55,572 nucleotides of DNA, from assembly GCA_015493615.1 (NCBI GenBank), contig WGCV01000038.1, forward strand, positions 1 through 55,572, given 5' to 3'. Each line of letters begins with the position of its first letter. The stretch's first letter is position 1. Positions 24,932-34,524 of this stretch are shown here, in pieces. The notes beneath the pieces are model-generated. The model did not search any database. It saw nothing but the letters and a program-made list of their open reading frames with translations, and had not been told where the DNA came from. The translations under genes were made by a program, and so were the position numbers. The stretch comes from Melioribacteraceae bacterium. Its GTDB lineage: Bacteria > Bacteroidota > Ignavibacteria > Ignavibacteriales > Melioribacteraceae.

Positions 24932-26491
24932 TTATTTTAATGTGATTTCTTTTTCAACTTCGCGTAAAATTTCGCCCGATTCCACCAGCTCAATCGCTTT
25001 ATCCAGTTGAGTGTAAAGGATTCTGTCCCTCTTAATCGGTTTAATTTTTTTTCTGATAATGCTGTATGCTACGGACGTTCCTTTTCCACACTTCAGCGGT
25101 TTTAGGAACTCCGCGCCCTGCGCCGCCGTAAGAAGCTCAATCGCAATAACTTTCTGCGCATTTTTTAATATCTGATAACAATGGCGGGCGGCAATCGAAC
25201 CCATGGAGTTGTGATCCTCCTGATTAGCCGAAGTCGGGATTGAATCGACGCTTGCCGGATGAGCGAGTGTTTTATTCTCCGAGACCAGCGCCGCCGCCGT
25301 ATATTGGGCAATCATCAAGCCGGAATTTAATCCTCCTTTTTCCGTAAGAAAACGGGGAAGCATACTCAACGAACCGTTTACAAGCCGCTCGGTTCGCCGT
25401 TCGGAAACATTCGCCAATTCGGCGAGAGCGATTTTCATAAAATCCAGAGGAAGAGCGACCGGCTGTCCGTGAAAGTTTCCCCCTTCGAGATGATCCCCGT
25501 CGTCGGGAAAAATCAGCGGATTATCGTTTGCCGAATTCAGCTCGATCTCAACCTGCGAACAGATGAAATTTACTGCGTCCTTTGACGCTCCGTGAATCTG
25601 CGGAACGCAGCGGAGAGAGTAAGAATCCTGAACGCGGTTGTCGTTTTTCAGATGCGACTTTCTTATTTCGCTTCCTTTAATCATATTAAGCATATTTTGC
25701 GCCGTGTTTATTTGTCCTTTGTAGGGACGAAGTTTATGAAGACGCAAATCGTAGGCTTTGTCGGTGCCTCGCAGAGCTTCGTGCGAAAGCGCGGCGGCAA
25801 TATCGGAAATTTTAGCAAGCTCGCGGGATTTAATGCAAACGTATGAAGCGAAGGCGGTCATCATCTGCGTTCCGTTGTTAAGGGAAAGCCCTTCCTTTGC
25901 AGTCAGTTTTGCCGGCGTTAATCCGAATTTCTTTAAAACGCTTTTTGCGCCTTGTACCTTTGCATCAGCCGCTTCCGGGGAATTGATATCGGGAATAATT
26001 TGAACTTTCCCTTCCCCGATCATTGCAAGCACGAGATGAGATAAAGGCGCCAAATCGCCGCTTGAGCCGACGGACCCTTGAGATGGAATTACGGGAATAA
26101 TATTATTGTTCATCATGTCAATCAGCAGCTGAAGAGTCGAAAGACGAATGCCGGAAAAACCCTTGGCAAGCGCGTTAGCGCGTAACAGCATCATTATTTT
26201 AACTATGTGCGGCGGAAGCGGTTCGCCTACTCCGGCTGCGTGACTTCTGATAAGGTTAACTTGTAATTCCTCGATATGCTCTTTTGAAATTTTAACGTTG
26301 GCAAATTCGCCAAATCCGGTTGTAACTCCGTAAATGACCTCGTCAGATTCAACCCATTTTTCAATTTGTTTACGGGCTTTTATAACATTTGCTTTTGATT
26401 CTTTCGATAAAACAACAGTAGAGTTTTCTTTAAGGAAGAAATCTATTTTTTCCAGAGTCAAAGAATTTCCGTCAATAATCAATTTTTTCAT
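24932..26491 (-). CDS. hutH: histidine ammonia-lyase (aromatic amino acid lyase)
   Basis: The 519-residue protein belongs to the MIO-dependent lyases, with GVTTGFG (55-61), SHAAGVG (83-89, H84 at the HAL substrate-binding position), GSVGSSGDLAPLSH (139-152) and NQEDHNSMG. These positions favour histidine as substrate, giving trans-urocanate and ammonia. The MIO triad is normally Ala-Ser-Gly; here it is Ser143-Ser144-Gly145, confirmed in the DNA (tca agc ggc on the minus strand). Thr-Ser-Gly variants are known in relatives, so activity is plausible. No other hut genes are nearby. The nuclease gene lies 10 bases downstream. Confidence 0.88.
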   Translation of the reverse strand: MKKLIIDGNSLTLEKIDFFLKENSTVVLSKESKANVIKARKQIEKWVESDEVIYGVTTGFGEFANVKISKEHIEELQVNLIRSHAAGVGEPLPPHIVKIMMLLRANALAKGFSGIRLSTLQLLIDMMNNNIIPVIPSQGSVGSSGDLAPLSHLVLAMIGEGKVQIIPDINSPEAADAKVQGAKSVLKKFGLTPAKLTAKEGLSLNNGTQMMTAFASYVCIKSRELAKISDIAAALSHEALRGTDKAYDLRLHKLRPYKGQINTAQNMLNMIKGSEIRKSHLKNDNRVQDSYSLRCVPQIHGASKDAVNFICSQVEIELNSANDNPLIFPDDGDHLEGGNFHGQPVALPLDFMKIALAELANVSERRTERLVNGSLSMLPRFLTEKGGLNSGLMIAQYTAAALVSENKTLAHPASVDSIPTSANQEDHNSMGSIAARHCYQILKNAQKVIAIELLTAAQGAEFLKPLKCGKGTSVAYSIIRKKIKPIKRDRILYTQLDKAIELVESGEILREVEKEITLK

Positions 26492-26586
26492 TTTGCATCA
26501 AATTTTATTTACGTTCAAACAAAGATATTCCAATTTTGAAATATTAGAAAGTGAATTTACGAGAAAAATCAAACTCTGTTTTTATT

Positions 26587-28125
26587 TTACTTCTTCCACA
26601 GTTCTCTGTCCAGACTTCTGTACTGAATCGCCTCCCCGACATGTTGAGCAAGAATGTTTTCGGAATTCTCCACATCGGCGATTGTCCGGCTTACTTTCAA
26701 AATTCTGTCGTAAGCGCGGGCGGAGAGACCAAGTTTGGTTATAGCCATTTTCAGCAAATCTTTTCCCGCGCTGTCGAGCTTGCAGTACTTTCTGATTTCA
26801 TGCGTTCCCATATCGGCGTTTTTATGGACGTTAGGCAAATCCTTATATCTTTCGGTTTGAATTCGGCGCGCGGCGATAACGCGTTTTCTTATTTCAGCGG
26901 ATGTTTCTCCCGTCGTATCGCTCGCAAGCTCTTTGTATTTAATTGCGGGAACTTCAATCTGAATGTCAATTCTATCGACAAGCGGTCCGGAAATTTTGCC
27001 CATATATCGCTGTATGGCGTTAACGCTGCATGTGCATTCATGGTCAGGGTCGGTCAGATAACCGCACGGGCAGGGATTCATCGCGGCGGCAAGCATAAAA
27101 TTTGCGGGGAACTCAACCGACATCTTGGAGCGGCTTATCGTTACCCGCCTGTCTTCCATCGGCTGGCGCAATACTTCAAGAACGTTTTTTTTGAATTCGG
27201 GAAATTCGTCAAGGAACAAAACTCCGTGGTGCGCAAAGGAAACTTCGCCAGGACGGGGATAAGAACCGCCGCCGATTAACGCCGCGTCGGAAACGGTGTG
27301 ATGCGGACTGCGAAACTGTCTTTCAGTAATTAAAGAACTTGAGGCGTCGAGAACTCCGGCGACGGAATAAATTTTAGTGGCTTCAAGAGCTTCGTCAAAT
27401 GTAAGAGGCGGAAGGATAGAGGGAAGACGCTTTGCCAGCATTGTTTTTCCCGAACCGGGAGGTCCGATCATCAAAATATTATGCCCGCCGGCGGCGGCTA
27501 CTTCAAGCGCGCGTTTTACGTTTTCCTGTCCTTTAACGTCGGCAAAATCCAACACATAATTATTAATCTGTCTGAAAAGGTCATCCTTGCTTACAACGGT
27601 TAGATTAAAACCTTCTTCTCCGTTCAGAAACCTTACTACTTCGGCAAGCGAATTAAATCCGTAAACCTCAATACCGTCAACGATTGCGGCTTCCTCGGCG
27701 GATTCTTTCGGCAGGAGCAGATGTTTAATTCCCAGTTTTTTTGCTTCAACCGCGATAGGAAGCGCGCCGCGGATTTTTCGCAGTTCGCCGTTTAACGAAA
27801 GCTCGCCGAGCATCATTGAATTCCTTAAATAGTAAGGACTGATTTCTCCGGTGGCTGCAATTATCCCCACAGCGATCGGCAAATCGAACGCGCTTCCTTC
27901 CTTGCGCATATCGGCGGGCGCAAGATTAACGGTTATTTTCTTAATGGGAAATTTGAAGCCGGAATTTTTAATCGCCGCGTTAACTCGTTCGCGGCTTTCT
28001 TTTACGGCATTATCGGGAAGCCCGACAACAGTAAAAGAAGGCATTTGTTTTTCGTAATGAGTTTCAACGTCAACGGCGTAAGCGTCAATGCCGAATGTGG
28101 CTGCAGAAATAACTTTTGAAAACAT
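26587..28125 (-). CDS. comM: ComM/YifB-family Mg-chelatase-like AAA+ ATPase
   Basis: The 512-residue protein has the N-terminal ChlI-type (Lon S16-like) domain (NLAPADMRKEGSAFDLPIAV), the AAA+ core with Walker A GPPGSGKT, Walker B LFLDEFPEF, and the Mg_chelatase C-terminal domain. It also shows the family stretch SVAGVLDASSSLITERQFRSPHHT around mid-protein and a cysteine motif CPCGYLTDP. ComM is a hexameric helicase that promotes branch migration during natural transformation. The length is typical. A ComEA-like gene lies about 9 kb away at 37036. Confidence 0.94.
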   Translation of the reverse strand: MFSKVISAATFGIDAYAVDVETHYEKQMPSFTVVGLPDNAVKESRERVNAAIKNSGFKFPIKKITVNLAPADMRKEGSAFDLPIAVGIIAATGEISPYYLRNSMMLGELSLNGELRKIRGALPIAVEAKKLGIKHLLLPKESAEEAAIVDGIEVYGFNSLAEVVRFLNGEEGFNLTVVSKDDLFRQINNYVLDFADVKGQENVKRALEVAAAGGHNILMIGPPGSGKTMLAKRLPSILPPLTFDEALEATKIYSVAGVLDASSSLITERQFRSPHHTVSDAALIGGGSYPRPGEVSFAHHGVLFLDEFPEFKKNVLEVLRQPMEDRRVTISRSKMSVEFPANFMLAAAMNPCPCGYLTDPDHECTCSVNAIQRYMGKISGPLVDRIDIQIEVPAIKYKELASDTTGETSAEIRKRVIAARRIQTERYKDLPNVHKNADMGTHEIRKYCKLDSAGKDLLKMAITKLGLSARAYDRILKVSRTIADVENSENILAQHVGEAIQYRSLDRELWKK

Positions 28126-28224
28126 AAACCCCCGCTATCTATATTATTCAATAAACAAATTTACAATATTTTGTTTTTATTCCCTTCTCGGAGTTAAAAA
28201 TCTTCTGCGGAATGAAATAAACCG

Positions 28225-29835
28225 TTAAATCTCTTTTCCTCCGAGTTGCTCTATTATCGCTTTGATTAAAGGAGTTTCTTCCTTTTTCTGATTATTAATT
28301 TTTTTCTTTTTGTTATCGACCACCTCAACTTTTAATTGGGCGCTGAAATAATCGTTAAGCATCATTGTGCATTTCTCGGTTCGCCCCTTCAAAATTTTTG
28401 CATCGACTTCGGGAGAAAGTTCAATAAAAAGCGTATTTTCTTTTAAGGCAATCGGAGTTGATTCAACAAGATTTGTCGCTACTCTAAAATTAATTTCCTG
28501 CAGTTTTATTAAAAATTGCCGCCATTCCCGTTTTACCTTCAAAAAAAGTTCATTCTCCGAAGGATTATCCCGGACAACTTTCTCTATCGATTGTTCCTCA
28601 ATAAAATCGGTCTCTTTTTCGGGACGGGAATAAACGCTTTTCTCTTTAACTACTTTTTTTTTTACAGGATTAATTCCGGAATCAGGCAAAGAAGAAGTTC
28701 CCCCTTCGTTTATCAGCTTAATCAAATTTGAAATTGTTTCCGATTTCTCAAAACCAATCAGCTGACTTAGCGCAATCTCAATTGTCAGTTTTTGATTTTG
28801 AGAAGTTTTCATTTCATTTCTGAGTTGTCCGAGAAAATTAAGAACGCGCAGTAAATCTCCTTCGCTGAATTTATCGGCGTACTCCAAATAACGAGTTTTG
28901 AACATCTCGGAAGTTTCGAGAAGGTCGGATTTTTTTGTGATTACAACAGTCAAAATATTTCTGAAATGTTCCAGCAATCCGTTTGCCAAATCAACAAAGT
29001 TCCATCCGTTTTCATAAACTTTTCGTGTAACGGAAAACGCAGTGTGAAAATCTTTTGACAGCATAGCGTCCGAGATTTCAAAAAAGACTTCGTCGTTGAT
29101 AAGATTAAACATTGAAGAAACGTCTTCGACTTTTATCTCTTTCCCCGAAAACGAAACAACCTGATCAAAAAAACTCTCGGCGTCTCTCAAAGCGCCGTCG
29201 CTTTTGCGCGCAATCAGTGTTAAGCTCTCGTCGTCAATGTTTATACCCTCGTCGTCGGCTATCTTTTTTAATTGCGCTTTAATTATGTCAAGCTCTATTC
29301 TTCTGAAATCAAACCGCTGGCAGCGGGAAAGAATTGTTAACGGCACTTTGTGAACGTCCGTCGTAGCAAAAATAAAAACGGTATGATCGGGAGGCTCCTC
29401 CAACGTTTTAAGAAAAGCGTTAAACGATTCCGTTGTAAGCATGTGGACTTCATCGATGATGTAAACTTTATATTTGCCGACTGCCGGAGCGTACTTTACA
29501 GATTCGCGCAAAGTCCGGATTTCATCAATTCTTCTGTTGGAAGCGCCGTCTATCTCAATGATATCAACGGTTTGCTGGTTTTCAAAAGCTTTGCACATTT
29601 TGCATTCGCCGCAGGGTTCCCCATCCTGCGGGTTTTCACAATTCAACGCTTTGGCAAAAATTCTCGCGGTTGTTGTTTTACCGATTCCCCTAGGTCCCGC
29701 AAAAATAAAGGCATGCGCAATTCTATTGTTGATAATTGCGTTTTTCAACGTTTTCGTTATATGCTCTTGACCGACAACTTCGCTGAACAGTTTGGGTCGC
29801 CATTTTAATGCGGTAACTCTAAAACCCATCTTCAT
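28225..29835 (-). CDS. dnaX: DNA polymerase III subunit gamma/tau
   Basis: The 536-residue protein is the clamp-loader ATPase. Walker A is GPRGIGKTT (47-55), zinc ligands are C66, C75, C78 and C81, DEVHML lies near residue 129, and the SRC motif is in LSRCQRF. The C-terminal part (370-536) is a tau-like extension with a basic end. The ATG at 29835 or the one two codons later could both start it. The fRMsr gene ends one base upstream, so co-transcription is likely. Confidence 0.95.
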   Translation of the reverse strand: MKMGFRVTALKWRPKLFSEVVGQEHITKTLKNAIINNRIAHAFIFAGPRGIGKTTTARIFAKALNCENPQDGEPCGECKMCKAFENQQTVDIIEIDGASNRRIDEIRTLRESVKYAPAVGKYKVYIIDEVHMLTTESFNAFLKTLEEPPDHTVFIFATTDVHKVPLTILSRCQRFDFRRIELDIIKAQLKKIADDEGINIDDESLTLIARKSDGALRDAESFFDQVVSFSGKEIKVEDVSSMFNLINDEVFFEISDAMLSKDFHTAFSVTRKVYENGWNFVDLANGLLEHFRNILTVVITKKSDLLETSEMFKTRYLEYADKFSEGDLLRVLNFLGQLRNEMKTSQNQKLTIEIALSQLIGFEKSETISNLIKLINEGGTSSLPDSGINPVKKKVVKEKSVYSRPEKETDFIEEQSIEKVVRDNPSENELFLKVKREWRQFLIKLQEINFRVATNLVESTPIALKENTLFIELSPEVDAKILKGRTEKCTMMLNDYFSAQLKVEVVDNKKKKINNQKKEETPLIKAIIEQLGGKEI

Positions 29836-29836
29836 C

Positions 29837-30337
29837 TCACGTTAAATTAAACTTCTCTAATGTAACATTCTTTTTCAAAATTTCAACAATCTTTTCAAGA
29901 TAATATTTGTCCGTTTCTCTAAAAGCCGCGTAATCGTAACTATCCAGATCCAAGACCGCAAAAACTTTTCCGTTAACAACTATCGGGACGACAATCTCGG
30001 AGTTTGTATTTGCGTCGCACGCAATATGTCCGCTGAATTCATGAACATTTTCGACGACAACCGTTTCTTCCTTTTTCGCCGAAACTCCGCATACGCCGCT
30101 TCCGAAATCAATCGTCTCGCATGCGACATCGCCCTGAAAAGGTCCTAAAAAAAGTTTTTCTCCTTTTGCAATATAAAAGCCCACCCAGCTGATTTTTGAA
30201 AAGGAGCGTTTTAACAACGCCGCTAAATTTGAAAGATTAGTCAGAACAGGATTGCCGTCGCTAAGCAGGTAAACCGCTTGAGATAAAACTTCTTTATATT
30301 TCTCTGTCGGGTCGATTATTTTTGAATTAATATTCAT
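29837..30337 (-). CDS. msrC: free methionine-(R)-sulfoxide reductase (GAF domain)
   Basis: I chose the ATG at 30337 (MNINSKIIDP, 166 residues), which has a GGAG site and leaves 5 bases after the Memo-like gene. The longer frame to 30442 would overlap that gene by 100 bases. The GAF domain carries the fRMsr pattern: GPFQGDVACETIDFGSGVCG and GHIACDANTNSEIVVP. The three cysteines in these motifs correspond to the catalytic and resolving cysteines of E. coli fRMsr (YebR). The enzyme reduces free methionine-R-sulfoxide with thioredoxin. Confidence 0.92.
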   Translation of the reverse strand: MNINSKIIDPTEKYKEVLSQAVYLLSDGNPVLTNLSNLAALLKRSFSKISWVGFYIAKGEKLFLGPFQGDVACETIDFGSGVCGVSAKKEETVVVENVHEFSGHIACDANTNSEIVVPIVVNGKVFAVLDLDSYDYAAFRETDKYYLEKIVEILKKNVTLEKFNLT

Positions 30338-30342
30338 TAATA

Positions 30343-31389
30343 TTACTCCGCGTAAAATCCGGCTGAGAAAAATCCGCACCAATGCTCGTAGGAAAAAGGA
30401 GCCGTCGTTCCGAGGTTTGTGTTTTTTATCGGAAGAACCCACTCCGAACGGGAATCCGAATACTTAAACAATTTCCCTTTTAACTTTTTGCCTAATCCGT
30501 TAACCGTTTTGGTAATTGTAAGCAAACCGAAAACAATCGGATATCTTCCGCACCAGAGAGGAATTATTTTTTCTTTATTCGGCCAAATTGCTTTTGTTAA
30601 ATTTTTCAGATCTGTCTTGTTAATTTCCGCGCCAATATATTTCTCCGCAATTTCTCTATCCATTGAAACAGCTTTATCATGAGCCTTTTTATTGACGCCG
30701 AAAGGGGCGTTGTTAAAATCTTTTCCGTAATGGTCGGCGTCGTTAGAAATCAGAAAGAAAATGTCTTTCCCGAGTTTAAGATTATTCTTTTTTATGTAAG
30801 AAAGGAAAATCATGGAAAGCTGCGAACTGATTTTATCCATCCGCTCAAACGGAATATCGGTAACCATTATCGGGGTAATCTTCACATCTCGGTTGTAGTA
30901 TTGAAGAAATGGAATCAGCGCTTCAATTGAATGCTCTATTGTGTGCGCTTCGTCGCTTGTCTTAAAAAAATCCGGATTTAATTTTTCCTTTATCGCTTCT
31001 CTCAAGGAAGACGTTTTAACGTTTCCGTAAGGTCCCCGCCAGTAGTCAAAGTTATCCAGAAGAAGAACATTCTTCGGGTCGTGAAGAGCGCGCCGGACAG
31101 CGCCGTGGGTAACGCCAAAGATTACAACTTCTTTAGCTTTTATCAATCTGTAGAGAGGAAAATAAACTCTTCCCGCATAAAGATAATCGTCATGCGGCGA
31201 AATACCGGCGACAAGATTTTTCCCGCTTAAATTTTTGTATTTACTCGAATCGTTATCGAGATAAGTCATCACTTTTTCAACTTCGGATTTAGTCCAACAA
31301 AATCCGACATGATCGCGAATCGGGCGAACGGACTGAGCCGTCAAATTAACCGAAAAAAGTATTATAAATATCAGACCCAACTTTTTCAT
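30343..31389 (-). CDS. Memo-like (AmmeMemoRadiSam system protein B) exported protein
   Basis: The 348-residue protein matches the MEMO1 family: GISPHDDYLYAGRVYF (metal-binding His), FGVTHG, EHSIEALIPFLQYY and ISNDADHYG. In many bacteria a Memo protein sits with an AMMECR1-domain protein and a radical-SAM protein; neither is next to this gene. It carries a signal peptide (about 1-19), which suggests a periplasmic or lipid-side role that the usual cytosolic members lack. It overlaps the lon stop by 4 bases, which links its translation to Lon. Confidence 0.82.
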   Translation of the reverse strand: MKKLGLIFIILFSVNLTAQSVRPIRDHVGFCWTKSEVEKVMTYLDNDSSKYKNLSGKNLVAGISPHDDYLYAGRVYFPLYRLIKAKEVVIFGVTHGAVRRALHDPKNVLLLDNFDYWRGPYGNVKTSSLREAIKEKLNPDFFKTSDEAHTIEHSIEALIPFLQYYNRDVKITPIMVTDIPFERMDKISSQLSMIFLSYIKKNNLKLGKDIFFLISNDADHYGKDFNNAPFGVNKKAHDKAVSMDREIAEKYIGAEINKTDLKNLTKAIWPNKEKIIPLWCGRYPIVFGLLTITKTVNGLGKKLKGKLFKYSDSRSEWVLPIKNTNLGTTAPFSYEHWCGFFSAGFYAE

Positions 31390-33782
31390 TTTTTCTTTGC
31401 GGTCCTTCTCTTTCTTCCGAAAACATAGGGAAAAGCATCCTTTATCTCTTCAATCGGAACAATCTTTAATCCCTCCTTAACCGGAGCTTTAATTTCTTTA
31501 AGATCGCGCTCGTTTTCCTTCGGGATTAAAACGGTTTTAATTCCGTAACGCCTTGCGGCAAGCAGTTTTTCGTTTAATCCGCCAATCGGGAGAACGTCTC
31601 CGCGGAGCGTTATTTCGCCGGTCATTGCAACATTGCTTTTCACCGGTTTCTGCGTCAACACGGAATACATAGCCATTGTCATTGTAATGCCCGCCGAAGG
31701 TCCGTCTTTGGGAATTGCGCCTTCCGGAAGGTGGATGTGAATTTCTTTATCTTTAAAAGCCGTCTGCGGAATTTTAAGTTCTCTTGCGTTCGAGCGAAGA
31801 TAACTGAGAGCCGCCATTGCCGATTCTTTCATCACGTCGCCGAGCTGTCCCGTAAGCGTAAGTTTCTCGCGCCCTTTCATAATAGTGGCTTCCACGTTTA
31901 ATATTTCGCCGCCCACGCTTGTCCAAGCCAATCCGGTAACCGAACCGATTTTTTCTTTCTTGTCCATTTTATGGCGGCGGAATTTCGGCGTTCCGAGAAA
32001 TTCTTCAACCCTGTTGACGTCGATAACTTCTTTATGTTTTCGTCTCGGTGAACTTTTAACTTTTTTCCTTACAAGTTCTTTAGCGGTTTTTCTCAGTACC
32101 GAGGCAATTTCGCGCTCAAGATTTCTGACGCCCGCTTCCCGCGTATATTCCGATATGATTTTTTTAATCGCTTCATCGTCAAATAAAATATCGAATTTAT
32201 TTAGACCGTGCGCCTTTATCTGACGGGGAATAATATGCCGTTTGGCAATTTCCATCTTTTCAAATTCCAGATATCCGGGCAGCTCGATAATTTCCATTCT
32301 GTCCTGCAGCGGAACGGGAATATTGTATCTTACGTTCGCCGTAGTGATAAACATAACCTGAGATAAATCGTAATCGACTTCGAGATAGTGGTCCTGAAAC
32401 GTGTTATTCTGTTCGGGATCTAAAACTTCAAGCATCGCCGAAGTCGGGTCGCCGCGGAAGTCCGCGCTCATTTTATCAATTTCATCCAATAAAATAACAG
32501 GGTTAATCGTTCCCGCTCTTTTCATCGACTGAATTATCTTTCCGGGCATCGAGCCGATGTAAGTTTTTCTGTGTCCGCGGATTTCCGCTTCGTCCTTTAC
32601 TCCGCCGAGACTGATGCGAACGAACTTTCTGTTCAACGCGCGCGCAATGGATTTACCGAGCGATGTTTTTCCAACTCCTGGAGGTCCCACCAGACAAAGG
32701 ATTTGTCCGCGCATCGATTTAACAAGATTAAGAACGGCGATATGTTCAACGATTCTTTCTTTCGGTTTTTCCAATCCGAAATGATCTTCGTCCAGCATCT
32801 TTTCAACGCTTTCAATTTCCAGATTGTCCTTTGTTTTCTTCTTCCAAGGAATATCAAGAAGCCAATCAAGATAGTTGTGAACAACTGTCGCTTCGGGCGA
32901 GCTTGGCGGAATTCGTTTTAATTTATTAAGCTCCTCAAATGCCTTATCCTCAACGTCTCTCGGCATTTTTGCTCTTTTTATCTTTTCCGTTATCTCTTCA
33001 ATCTCGCCGGACTCTTCCGATTCATCTCCAAGCTCCTCGCGCAGTAATCTGATTTGCTCTTGAATTATAAAACGCCGCTGAGATTTCGAAATATTTTCAT
33101 GAACCTTTTCTTCAATTTCCCTGTCCATTTTTAATATTTCGATTTCCATTTTCAGAATTCGAATTACTTCGTAATATTGATTCTCCAAATCGAACTTTTC
33201 CAGCACCGCATGCTTGATATTCACCGGCTGCTGAATATTTGCGGCAACGTAGTAAAGGCGTCTGTCCAACTCCTTTAAATTTTCAAACGCTACAAATATT
33301 TCCGGCGGAAGATTTTTATTTATGTCGGTATATTCCCTGAACAAATCCGTCATTGCCCTGTCGAGAGTAAGCGCTTTTTTTTCGTCAACTACAATAGGCG
33401 GAACAACCTCAATCTTTCCTTCGAAATAATTTTTCTTCCCGGTAAAAGATTTTATCTTTCCATGTATTGCGCCTTCGACAAGAATTTTAAGCAGTCCGTT
33501 TGGTAATTTTAATATTTGAACAATTTTCGCAACCGTTCCTTCCCTGTAAAAATCCTCTTTTTTCGGATTTTCGACCGAAGCGTCTTTCTGCGAAGAAACA
33601 AAAATAAACTGAGAGCGCTCCATTGCCTCGTTTGCGGCTTTAACGGAACTATCCCGTCCGACAAGAATAGGGAAAATCACATATGGAAAAATTACATTAT
33701 CCCGTAAAGGAAGTATCGGCATTACTTCCGGAATATCTTTTAAAATTTTATAATCTAAAGCGGAAACTTTAGTTTCTTGCAT
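31386..33782 (-). CDS. lon: ATP-dependent protease Lon
   Basis: The 798-residue protein has all Lon parts: an N-terminal substrate domain (about 15-210), a coiled middle part, an AAA+ module with Walker A GPPGVGKTS and Walker B VILLDEIDKM, and the C-terminal S16 protease domain with PKDGPSAGIT (catalytic Ser) and GLNEKLLAARR (catalytic Lys). The C-terminus ends in a basic tail (GRKRRTAKKK). It degrades damaged and regulatory proteins in the cytoplasm. It is followed by the Memo-like, fRMsr and dnaX genes in one tightly spaced series. Confidence 0.96.
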   Translation of the reverse strand: MQETKVSALDYKILKDIPEVMPILPLRDNVIFPYVIFPILVGRDSSVKAANEAMERSQFIFVSSQKDASVENPKKEDFYREGTVAKIVQILKLPNGLLKILVEGAIHGKIKSFTGKKNYFEGKIEVVPPIVVDEKKALTLDRAMTDLFREYTDINKNLPPEIFVAFENLKELDRRLYYVAANIQQPVNIKHAVLEKFDLENQYYEVIRILKMEIEILKMDREIEEKVHENISKSQRRFIIQEQIRLLREELGDESEESGEIEEITEKIKRAKMPRDVEDKAFEELNKLKRIPPSSPEATVVHNYLDWLLDIPWKKKTKDNLEIESVEKMLDEDHFGLEKPKERIVEHIAVLNLVKSMRGQILCLVGPPGVGKTSLGKSIARALNRKFVRISLGGVKDEAEIRGHRKTYIGSMPGKIIQSMKRAGTINPVILLDEIDKMSADFRGDPTSAMLEVLDPEQNNTFQDHYLEVDYDLSQVMFITTANVRYNIPVPLQDRMEIIELPGYLEFEKMEIAKRHIIPRQIKAHGLNKFDILFDDEAIKKIISEYTREAGVRNLEREIASVLRKTAKELVRKKVKSSPRRKHKEVIDVNRVEEFLGTPKFRRHKMDKKEKIGSVTGLAWTSVGGEILNVEATIMKGREKLTLTGQLGDVMKESAMAALSYLRSNARELKIPQTAFKDKEIHIHLPEGAIPKDGPSAGITMTMAMYSVLTQKPVKSNVAMTGEITLRGDVLPIGGLNEKLLAARRYGIKTVLIPKENERDLKEIKAPVKEGLKIVPIEEIKDAFPYVFGRKRRTAKKK

Positions 33783-33867
33783 AGTTTGTCCTTAATAAAT
33801 TTTTTTGTGAGCAACAAATATAAGAAAAGCGGATGTATTATTACATCTTTGAATTTTCCGGAAAGGG

Positions 33868-34524
33868 TTAGTTTTCTTTAAAAATCCTTTTCTTTTTCTC
33901 CCTCGAAACTTTAATATTTAAGTATGCGCCGGTCAGAATTAGAACAAATGAAAGCAGGGAAACCGGCAGACCGTAATGAACATAATTTTCAACAGTGAAC
34001 CATGAATTTTCTCCGAGCGTAAATACATGAAGCAACAAAAAGAGGTAGCCCAGCGAAATCAGAAAAGGAACGTTCCTCCTTTTGGAATTGTAGTTTTTAG
34101 CGGTTACGCCGATAATGGCAATCGCCATAAAAATCGAAAGAGCGGAAATTCCCCACAGCAGAGTCATATCGCCTGTTTCGTTCAGATAACCGCTTGTGAA
34201 AAATTTGGGAAGATGAACTTCGTCAAAAACTATTACGGAAAGAAATGCGTGTAGAAACATTAATGCGGTGGAAGTTGTTCCGTAAAACTTAAAATGATAT
34301 TTTTTTTCCGTTCCGCTCTCTTTTGATTTTATCTGATTAACCTTATCAAAGGCAATCCGGAAAAGAAGAAAAACCGCCGTGAACGCGAGAGCTTTATTCA
34401 GAAGAACAACTGCGTTGCCATATATCGGTATTCGTTTCAGAAGCGCGTATCTGAACAACACGTACAAAAGAGAAACGGTAAAATATATTAACGTTATGAA
34501 AATAGGTTCTTTATTTTTTGTCAT
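33868..34524 (-). CDS. six-helix membrane protein, possibly ferric-reductase-like heme domain
   Basis: The 218-residue protein has about six membrane helices. Histidines lie within helices in FLHAFLSV (about residue 93) and LLLHVFTLG (about residue 167), in a spacing that resembles the ferric-reductase-like transmembrane domain (YedZ/MsrQ), where such histidines bind heme b. SKRRNVPFLISLGYLFLLLH resembles the loop-helix that precedes the second histidine in that family. The match is suggestive only. The coaD gene overlaps its start by 14 bases, so the two are co-transcribed. Confidence 0.55.
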   Translation of the reverse strand: MTKNKEPIFITLIYFTVSLLYVLFRYALLKRIPIYGNAVVLLNKALAFTAVFLLFRIAFDKVNQIKSKESGTEKKYHFKFYGTTSTALMFLHAFLSVIVFDEVHLPKFFTSGYLNETGDMTLLWGISALSIFMAIAIIGVTAKNYNSKRRNVPFLISLGYLFLLLHVFTLGENSWFTVENYVHYGLPVSLLSFVLILTGAYLNIKVSREKKKRIFKEN

